Assembly (NCBI GenBank): GCA_028868455.1
Contig: JAGWUK010000033.1
Span: 1 to 12,207, forward strand
Source: Burkholderiales bacterium
GTDB lineage: Bacteria > Pseudomonadota > Gammaproteobacteria > Burkholderiales > Burkholderiaceae_D
DNA length: 12,207 bases
Direction: 5' to 3'
How positions within the stretch are numbered: the first letter of the stretch is position 1; the number at the start of each line of letters is the position of its first letter. Both the position numbers and the translations under genes were made by a program. This document shows positions 6,591-12,207 of this stretch, in pieces. The notes below the pieces were generated by a model that had not been told where the DNA came from, made no database searches, and saw only the letters and a program-made list of their open reading frames with translations.

Positions 6591-7019
6591 GTGTTTCAGG
6601 GAGCGTCAGCACTCAATCTCGATGCGAAAGGCAGAATGTCAATTCCTGCCAGGCATCGTGACGCACTCAATGTTCAGTGCGAAGGAAGAATGACATTGAC
6701 CCGACACCCTGATGGCTGCCTGTTGTTGTTTCCGCGTCCAACCTGGGAATCTCACCGTGAAAAAATTGCAGCATGGCCAATTCAGGCGCGTGACTGGAAG
6801 CGGATTTTTCTCGGGAATGCGTTCGATGTGGAGATAGATAGCGCCAGCAGGATTCTGGTTGCGCCTGAGTTACGTAACGCGGTCGGGATGCAGCGCGACG
6901 TCATGTTGCTGGGTATGGGAAGCCACTTCGAAATTTGGGACGCTGGTAAATTGGCAGAAAATGAGGCCAAAGCCATAGCAGGTGGCGCTCCTGATGTATT
7001 AAACGACTTTTCTTTCTGA
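6591..7019 (+). CDS. mraZ: Transcriptional regulator MraZ
   Basis: MraZ is the DNA-binding repressor encoded first in the dcw cluster; it forms ring-like oligomers and binds direct repeats in its own promoter. This copy has 142 residues, within the usual range. The two SpoVT/AbrB-like halves are visible: the first carries [12 protein letters not shown] (10-21). The second carries the equivalent [14 protein letters not shown] (82-95), in which the usual GR has become SR. I chose the GTG start at 6591 because it gives the typical N-terminus [15 protein letters not shown] and is preceded by AAAAAGGT, with GG 8 bases upstream. It lies 9 bases before rsmH. The four-repeat operator and promoter upstream point to autoregulation of the whole operon. 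Confidence 0.96.
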   Translation: MFQGASALNLDAKGRMSIPARHRDALNVQCEGRMTLTRHPDGCLLLFPRPTWESHREKIAAWPIQARDWKRIFLGNAFDVEIDSASRILVAPELRNAVGMQRDVMLLGMGSHFEIWDAGKLAENEAKAIAGGAPDVLNDFSF

Positions 7020-7028
7020 TCGCGGGCA

Positions 7029-7988
7029 ATGGAAAATCAGCAAGCGGCAGAATTTTTGCATCAGACGGTGCTATTGCATGAGGCCGTGGACGCCCTCGGG
7101 ATTGAAGGAGTTCGCGCAGCTGGTACGTATATTGATGGAACTTTTGGTCGAGGCGGTCATAGCCGCTTAATTCTTTCAAAGTTGGGGCCATCCGGCCAAC
7201 TTATTTCATTTGACAAAGATACACAAGCGATTGCCAGCGCTGCGCAAATAAAGGATGTGCGATTTCAAATCGTGCATGACAGTTTTGCCAGCGTGAAACA
7301 GTCTTTGGCAGACAGGGGGATTGGTCAGGTCGATGGTGTTTTGTTGGATTTAGGTATTTCATCACCACAGGTCGACGATGCGACTCGTGGCTTTAGTTTC
7401 AGAGCAGATGGCCCGCTTGACATGCGTATGGATACTACTCGTGGTATTTCTGCTGCTGAGTGGCTGGCGACTGAACAAGAAGAAAAAATCAGGGAGGTCA
7501 TAAAAAATTATGGGGAAGAACGGTTTGCTTTTCAGATTGCAAAGGCGATTGTTACTCGCAGGCAGGAGGAGCCCATTACTGGAACCCGACAGCTTGCCGA
7601 ACTCGTCGCACACGCCGTCAAAACTCGCGAGAAGGGCAAGGACCCGGCAACTCGCACCTTTCAGGCTATACGGATTTTCATCAATCAAGAACTGGAAGAT
7701 CTCGAGATAGGTTTGGCTGCCGCGTTCGACGTACTTGCGCCCTACGGACGGATGGCAGTCATCAGTTTTCATTCTCTTGAAGATCGTATCGTGAAGCAAT
7801 TTTTCGCTTCCAAGGTGAACGTAGCGCAACCTGACCGGCGCCTGCCGATCCGTCAGGTCGATTTGCCGCAGGCAGAAATGCGCTTATTGAATCGCATCAA
7901 ACCTTCTGAAGCCGAAGTGTGTGCGAATCCGCGTGCAAGGTCGGCAATACTTCGCGTAGCAGAACGTTTGCCAGGGGGGCAAACGTGA
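7029..7988 (+). CDS. rsmH: 16S rRNA (cytosine-1402-N4)-methyltransferase RsmH (MraW)
   Basis: RsmH transfers a methyl group from S-adenosylmethionine to N4 of C1402 in the decoding centre of 16S rRNA, acting on assembled 30S subunits. The 319-residue length is normal. The SAM-binding motif [10 protein letters not shown] is at 36-45, with the acidic FDKD at 61-64. The family motifs [10 protein letters not shown] (105-114), [15 protein letters not shown] (121-135), [11 protein letters not shown] (211-221) and ISFHSLEDR (245-253) are all present, so the enzyme looks functional. The ATG at 7029 is 9 bases after the mraZ stop, with only a weak GGG-containing ribosome binding site, which suggests dependence on translation of mraZ. 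The 3' end overlaps the ftsL start by 4 bases (GTGA). Confidence 0.97.
   Translation: MENQQAAEFLHQTVLLHEAVDALGIEGVRAAGTYIDGTFGRGGHSRLILSKLGPSGQLISFDKDTQAIASAAQIKDVRFQIVHDSFASVKQSLADRGIGQVDGVLLDLGISSPQVDDATRGFSFRADGPLDMRMDTTRGISAAEWLATEQEEKIREVIKNYGEERFAFQIAKAIVTRRQEEPITGTRQLAELVAHAVKTREKGKDPATRTFQAIRIFINQELEDLEIGLAAAFDVLAPYGRMAVISFHSLEDRIVKQFFASKVNVAQPDRRLPIRQVDLPQAEMRLLNRIKPSEAEVCANPRARSAILRVAERLPGGQT
7973..7979 (+). promoter_or_regulatory. Ribosome binding site that fixes the ftsL start
   Basis: AGGGGGG lies 5 bases upstream of the GTG at 7985. It supports this GTG rather than the in-frame ATG at 7919, which would overlap rsmH by 70 bases and add a hydrophilic extension ahead of the membrane anchor. 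Confidence 0.7.
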
Positions 7989-8260
7989 TTGCCAGATTGA
8001 ATATTCTGTTAGCGGTAGCGCTGATTGCCAGCGCTTTGTTATTGGTTAATTCTCAATATCAGGCCAGACGTTTGTTCATTGAAATGGAGCGTGAGCAGAG
8101 TCTGACCAAGCAATTCGAATTGCAATGGGCGCAGTTAAAACTCGACCAGTCCACCTTTGGCAAGCATTCCAGAATTGAGGCCGTTGCGACGCAAGAACTC
8201 AATATGGTTCCTGTATCGCCGGAGCGCACGCAATATCTCAAAGCTGTGGAGGAAAAATGA
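7985..8260 (+). CDS. ftsL: Cell division protein FtsL
   Basis: FtsL is a small bitopic membrane protein that joins FtsB and FtsQ at the septum and helps activate FtsW-FtsI. With the GTG start at 7985 the product has 91 residues, typical for betaproteobacteria. It has a very short cytoplasmic N-terminus (MIARLN), a single transmembrane helix (about 6-22) and a periplasmic helical stretch (about 27-60) of heptad-like character. The C-terminal part includes the [15 protein letters not shown] region typical of the family. The GTG overlaps the rsmH stop (GTGA), and the stop overlaps the ftsI start (ATGA), so expression is probably coupled on both sides. The in-frame ATG at 7919 is rejected because of the long overlap and the better ribosome binding site at 7973-7979. 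Confidence 0.93.
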   Translation: MIARLNILLAVALIASALLLVNSQYQARRLFIEMEREQSLTKQFELQWAQLKLDQSTFGKHSRIEAVATQELNMVPVSPERTQYLKAVEEK

Positions 8261-10020
8261 GTCGCGCTGCGAATACACCTCGCACGGCAGGATCGCGTGG
8301 TGTCCCGTTTTCCGCCAGCCCCGTCCTGGACGTCAAATTGCCAACCTGGCGTTCACGTCTGGTTTTGTTTCTTTTGTTCATCGCATTTCTGGCTTTAATT
8401 GCCCGGGCACTGTGGTTGCAAGGAATGACGACAGAGTTTTTGCAAAAGCAAGGCGCAAGCCGATATGCGCGTACTTTAGAGTTGCCTGCGACCAGAGGAA
8501 AAATTACCGACCGGAATGGACAGGTGTTGGCATCGTCGATACCGGTTAAAGCAATTTGGGCAATTCCCGACGATGTACTGGAGGCACCTAAAGAAAAGTT
8601 GCAGCGACTAGCGGCATTGTTGGATATGAGTGAAGCTGAGCTTCGTAAGAAGCTGGATTCGGATCGGCAGTTCGTATATCTGAAGCGTCAGGTCGAGCAG
8701 GATATCGCCAGCAAAGTCGTGGCACTCGGCATTGCCGGGATAGAAACACGCAAGGAATACAAGCGGTTTTATCCTGAGGGTGAAGTCATGGCACACGTTG
8801 TGGGCTTTACAAATGTTGAAGACGTCGGCCAGGAAGGAATAGAACTCGCATCGGAAAAAAGCCTCGCAGGGAAAACAGGGAGCCGCCGCGTTATCAAAGA
8901 CCGTTTAGGTCGTATTGTCGAAGATATTCAGGCGATTCGCGAACCGCATGATGGTAAAGACCTGACTCTGGCGATCGATAGCAAAATTCAATATATCGCC
9001 TTTACGCATTTAAAGGACGCCGTCGAAAAACACAAAGCCAAGGCGGGTGGCGCCGTCGTGCTGGATACGAAAACCGGCGAAATTCTTGCGCTGGTTAATC
9101 TACCTGCTTATAACCCGAATGACCGGTCAGTGCTGACCGGTGCGCAACTGCGTAACCGTGTGATGACCGATACTTTTGAGCCAGGTTCAACAATGAAGCC
9201 GTTTACTGTTTCGTTGGCATTGGAAACTGGTCGAGTGACGCCGGATACCGTTATACAGACTGCACCGGGTGTCATGTCAATTGGACCGGCAATCATTCAC
9301 GATGCCCACAAACAAGGTGCGTTGACGGTGGCACAAGTCATTCAAAAGTCTTCCAATATTGGCACCGTTAAAATGGCTTTGCAAATGCAGCCAAAGGAAA
9401 TGTGGGAAATGTTTACCAATGTCGGTTTTGGGCAGCAACCTAAGTTGGGATTTCCTGGTGCCGTAGCCGGACGCTTACGAAATTTCAAGACCTGGCGTCC
9501 GATCGAGCAAGCAACGATGAGTTATGGGCACGGTATTTCTGTCTCATTGATACAGATCGCAAGGGCTTACATGATTTTTGCCCGTGACGGTGATTTAATT
9601 CCACTCAGTTTTCAAAAAACAACCGGGCTCCCACCATCACACAGAGTAATTTCTGTCAAAACAGCGCGCGAAATGCGCGCGATGATGGAGGCGGTTACGC
9701 TCCCCGGAGGGACGGCGACACAAGCGAGAATTCCGGGCTATCGGGTCGCAGGTAAAACGGGGACTGCGCATAAGATTGAGGGTGGTCGCTACGTGAATAA
9801 GTACATTGGCGATTTCATCGGATTTGCGCCAGTATCCAATCCTCGCGTCATTGTTGCGGTCATGATTGATGAACCCACGGTAGGTGGGTATTACGGGGGA
9901 ACGGTCGCTGCACCGGTTTTTGCCGCGATTACCGCAAATGTATTGCGATCCATGAATGTTCCTCCTGATTCTTCTATTACCAACATTATTCCTGACAACA
10001 GTGTGCAGGAGAGTATGTAA
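8257..10020 (+). CDS. ftsI: Septal peptidoglycan transpeptidase FtsI (PBP3)
   Basis: FtsI is the class B penicillin-binding protein that cross-links septal peptidoglycan together with the glycosyltransferase FtsW. The 587 residues show a cytoplasmic N-terminus, one membrane anchor (about 34-54), the non-catalytic pedestal domain beginning with RGKITDRNG (80-88), and a C-terminal transpeptidase domain (from about 260). The catalytic motifs are intact: SxxK as STMK (Ser311, Lys314), SxN as SSN (365-367) and KTG (500-502). The start overlaps the ftsL stop (ATGA) and is preceded by GGAGG (8248-8252). The stop TAA shares one base with the murE start. Nothing unusual is seen; this is a standard, probably essential copy. 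Confidence 0.98.
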   Translation: MSRAANTPRTAGSRGVPFSASPVLDVKLPTWRSRLVLFLLFIAFLALIARALWLQGMTTEFLQKQGASRYARTLELPATRGKITDRNGQVLASSIPVKAIWAIPDDVLEAPKEKLQRLAALLDMSEAELRKKLDSDRQFVYLKRQVEQDIASKVVALGIAGIETRKEYKRFYPEGEVMAHVVGFTNVEDVGQEGIELASEKSLAGKTGSRRVIKDRLGRIVEDIQAIREPHDGKDLTLAIDSKIQYIAFTHLKDAVEKHKAKAGGAVVLDTKTGEILALVNLPAYNPNDRSVLTGAQLRNRVMTDTFEPGSTMKPFTVSLALETGRVTPDTVIQTAPGVMSIGPAIIHDAHKQGALTVAQVIQKSSNIGTVKMALQMQPKEMWEMFTNVGFGQQPKLGFPGAVAGRLRNFKTWRPIEQATMSYGHGISVSLIQIARAYMIFARDGDLIPLSFQKTTGLPPSHRVISVKTAREMRAMMEAVTLPGGTATQARIPGYRVAGKTGTAHKIEGGRYVNKYIGDFIGFAPVSNPRVIVAVMIDEPTVGGYYGGTVAAPVFAAITANVLRSMNVPPDSSITNIIPDNSVQESM

Positions 10021-11546
10021 TGGTTACAACTACTAGCTCAATGAATGAAATAATTGATTGGCTCAGAAAAGTCGCGCCCGATGCGCAACTGAGTTCCGAT
10101 TCTCGAAGCATTAAAAAAGGCGACGTTTTCTTTGCCCTCGTCACGCCGTTAGGTGATGGGCGGCTGCATATTGCCGATGCCTTGGCAAATGGCGCTGCTG
10201 CGATCGTCTATGAAGCAAATAACTTTATTTGGAGTGAATCCAATGCATGCCCGCATCTGGCCGTCCCCGAACTGCTAGAACTGACAGGACTCGTCGCGAA
10301 CGTATGGTATGGGAGGCCTGATACCGATTGGTTTACCGTTGCCGTAACGGGAACGAACGGAAAAACTTCCTGTTCGCAATGGCTGGCTAAGGCACTGTCA
10401 TTTTGTGGCACTAACACGGCAGTGGTTGGTACGCTTGGTGTCGGCCAATACAAGAATGGTGTCTCCGGAAATCTGAATGAAACAGGATTTACCACTCCTG
10501 ATTCCATCACTTTACAAAAAAATCTGGCGCAATTACGTAACGACGGTGCACAGGCATTGGCTATAGAAGCTTCTTCGATTGGTTTGGAGCAAGGGCGCCT
10601 CAATGGATTGCATTTTGATGTGGCCCTGTTCACCAATCTTACGCGTGATCACCTGGATTATCACGGGGACATGCTGGCGTACGGAAACGCGAAACGACGC
10701 TTGTTTGACTGGCCCGGTCTGACAACGGCGGTGATTAATCTGGACGATGAGTTTGGTGTGCAATTGCTTGAACAGGTTCAGAAAAACACAACCAAGCCAA
10801 GATTGATTGCGTACAGCTTAGATAAGCAAAGCTATTCTGGCGTTGACACGCTGACCGCCAGCCACATTAAAACAACACATGCGGGTACCAATTTTCATGT
10901 GGATTCACCGTTTGGTGCAGGCCTGATAAAGACACAATTGATTGGCCGCTTTAACGTTAGCAACATCCTGGGTGTATTGGCCGTTTTGTTAAGCAAAGGT
11001 ATCGCCTGGAATAAGGCAGTCTCCATACTCGAAAAACTGGAACCAGTTCCCGGGCGCATGCAATTGCTTGGCACGGCAGGACATGTCATGGTCGTCATTG
11101 ATTATGCACACACCCCCGATGCACTGGATAAGACGCTAGCTGCCTTACAGCCAGTCGCGACGGAAAGAGGTGGCGAGCTCTGGTGCGTATTTGGTTGCGG
11201 CGGTGACAGGGACCCTGGAAAACGTCCACAGATGGGAGCAATTGCTCAGACGGCGCAGCATGTCGTTGTCACCAGCGACAATCCGCGTAGCGAGGATCCG
11301 GAAAATATCATTCAGGATATTTTAAATGGAATGTCCATTACACCACACACGATTGAAGACCGGGCTAATGCAATTTTGTACGCGATCAAACATGCCGGCA
11401 ACAAGGACGTTGTTTTGCTTGCCGGAAAAGGGCACGAGACCTATCAGGATATCAAAGGAAAGAAATGGCCATTTTCCGATGAGCAGCACGCCTCGCTTGC
11501 CTTAGCGACAGTCGCTACCAGTGGCAATATGAAAAGGGGAAGCTGA
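10020..11546 (+). CDS. murE: UDP-MurNAc-L-Ala-D-Glu:meso-diaminopimelate ligase MurE
   Basis: MurE is the cytoplasmic ATP-dependent ligase that adds the third amino acid to the peptidoglycan precursor. The 508-residue protein has an N-terminal UDP-binding domain (about 1-100), a central ATPase domain with the P-loop TGTNGKTS (110-117) and FTTPD (157-161), and the Lys225 position (NAKRR) expected to be carbamylated. A C-terminal domain follows from about 343. The DNPR motif (420-423) marks specificity for meso-diaminopimelate rather than lysine, as expected for a Gram-negative. The ATG at 10020 overlaps the ftsI stop by one base (TAATG) and has AGGAG (10007-10011) upstream. A second in-frame ATG at 10041 is possible but has a poorer context. 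The stop overlaps the murF start (TGATG). Confidence 0.97.
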   Translation: MVTTTSSMNEIIDWLRKVAPDAQLSSDSRSIKKGDVFFALVTPLGDGRLHIADALANGAAAIVYEANNFIWSESNACPHLAVPELLELTGLVANVWYGRPDTDWFTVAVTGTNGKTSCSQWLAKALSFCGTNTAVVGTLGVGQYKNGVSGNLNETGFTTPDSITLQKNLAQLRNDGAQALAIEASSIGLEQGRLNGLHFDVALFTNLTRDHLDYHGDMLAYGNAKRRLFDWPGLTTAVINLDDEFGVQLLEQVQKNTTKPRLIAYSLDKQSYSGVDTLTASHIKTTHAGTNFHVDSPFGAGLIKTQLIGRFNVSNILGVLAVLLSKGIAWNKAVSILEKLEPVPGRMQLLGTAGHVMVVIDYAHTPDALDKTLAALQPVATERGGELWCVFGCGGDRDPGKRPQMGAIAQTAQHVVVTSDNPRSEDPENIIQDILNGMSITPHTIEDRANAILYAIKHAGNKDVVLLAGKGHETYQDIKGKKWPFSDEQHASLALATVATSGNMKRGS

Positions 11547-12207
11547 TGCTGTTTTCGTTACAACAGCTCCATTCTGCGATGAGCGACGCCACGTTGATCG
11601 GAGATGCAAATATTTGCGGTTTGACTACCGACAGTCGCAAAGTCAATGCTGGCGATTTGTTTGTCGCTTTACGCGGTGAGCAATATGACGCGCACGATTT
11701 CTTGCATCAAGTTGCTGAGGCGGGAGCCGCAGCTGTTATTGCGGAGCATGTCCCGGAAGGCTATAAGTTGCCTGCCATATTAGTCAGGGATACCAAGCTG
11801 GCGTTGATCGAAGTGGGGCGATATTGGCGACAGCATTTCGATTTGCCAGTCATCGGCGTCACTGGGAGCAACGGAAAAACAACTGTCAAGGAAATGATTT
11901 CGTCTATTCTGGCGGCGGCGTATGGCGAAGAACAAAGGCTTGCGACGGTCGGAAATCTGAATAATGAAATTGGTGTGCCGTTGACAATGATGCGATTACG
12001 CGAAACACATCGCGCAGCGGTGATCGAAATGGGAATGAATCATCCAGGCGAAATCGCCTTGTTAGCCAGGGCGGCCATGCCAACGGTGGCGCTGGTGAAC
12101 AATGCGCAGCGTGAACATCAGGAATTTATGCATTCCATCGAGGCCGTTGCCCAGGAGAACGGCGCAGTATTGCTTGCTTTGCCGGACGATGGTGTTGCCG
12201 TATTTCC
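11546..12207 (+). CDS. murF: UDP-MurNAc-tripeptide:D-Ala-D-Ala ligase MurF, 5' part
   Basis: MurF adds the D-Ala-D-Ala dipeptide, completing the cytoplasmic UDP-MurNAc-pentapeptide. The frame opens with ATG at 11546, one base overlapping the murE stop and preceded by GGGGA (11536-11540). It stays open to the window edge, giving about 220 of an expected 450-460 residues. The N-terminal substrate-binding domain includes TTDSRKVNAGDLFVALRG (27-44), a common Mur-ligase feature. The ATP-binding P-loop TGSNGKTT is at 106-113, followed by VGNLNNEIGVP (135-145), EMGMNHPGEI (161-170) and the MurF-type segment NNAQREHQEFM (185-195). The rest lies outside; in relatives the next gene is mraY. Confidence 0.96.
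   Translation, partial: MLFSLQQLHSAMSDATLIGDANICGLTTDSRKVNAGDLFVALRGEQYDAHDFLHQVAEAGAAAVIAEHVPEGYKLPAILVRDTKLALIEVGRYWRQHFDLPVIGVTGSNGKTTVKEMISSILAAAYGEEQRLATVGNLNNEIGVPLTMMRLRETHRAAVIEMGMNHPGEIALLARAAMPTVALVNNAQREHQEFMHSIEAVAQENGAVLLALPDDGVAVF

Noticed and set aside
7362..7829. Minus-strand reading frame of 155 codons inside rsmH
   Set aside because: The sense frame has every RsmH motif. The antisense product shows no family features and no plausible start context.
7919..7984. Longer FtsL starting at the ATG at 7919
   Set aside because: It would overlap rsmH by 70 bases and add 22 mostly polar residues before the membrane anchor. The GTG at 7985 has a strong AGGGGGG ribosome binding site and the usual 4-base overlap.
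9108..11098. Minus-strand frames inside ftsI and murE
   Set aside because: They are short, featureless and opposite genes whose catalytic motifs are all intact.

Overview
The window looks like a chromosomal segment of a betaproteobacterium, most likely order Burkholderiales and plausibly family Oxalobacteraceae. The evidence is the betaproteobacterial style of the RNase P RNA, the sequences of MraZ, RsmH and FtsI, the meso-diaminopimelate type MurE, and the canonical proteobacterial order of the division and cell-wall (dcw) cluster. Assignment below order level is inference from remembered sequences, not a database result.

Layout. Positions 1-387 hold the 3' end of an unrecognised, probably exported protein. 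A hairpin with A- and T-tracts at 453-487 can terminate transcription from both sides. On the minus strand, 535-2232 encodes a 565-residue thiamine-diphosphate enzyme of the acetolactate-synthase-like superfamily. A compact divergent promoter region (2286-2338) separates it from rnpB, the RNase P RNA (about 2346-2695). After about 300 bases without a gene, but with several palindromes, a 1063-residue membrane sensor with PAS, GAF, GGDEF and EAL domains (2997-6188) carries apparently intact active sites for both making and degrading cyclic di-GMP.

A 402-base intergenic region (6189-6590) then contains a good sigma-70 type promoter, with its -10 overlapped by four GTG-containing direct repeats spaced exactly 10 bases apart. 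I read these as the MraZ operator. They precede the dcw operon: mraZ, rsmH (mraW), ftsL, ftsI, murE and the first half of murF, which runs off the right edge. From rsmH to murF every junction is a 1- or 4-base stop/start overlap, so the genes are almost certainly co-transcribed and translationally coupled.

How the genes work together. MraZ represses the operon. RsmH methylates 16S rRNA. FtsL and FtsI are membrane components of the divisome that act in septal peptidoglycan synthesis. MurE and MurF add meso-diaminopimelate and D-Ala-D-Ala to the cytoplasmic UDP-MurNAc peptide. The upstream genes (TPP enzyme, rnpB, GGDEF-EAL sensor) are separate transcription units with no evident functional link to the dcw cluster. 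I found no mobile elements, CRISPR arrays, tRNAs or clear signs of horizontal transfer. No undescribed system is evident; the most informative non-coding signal is the four-repeat MraZ box.
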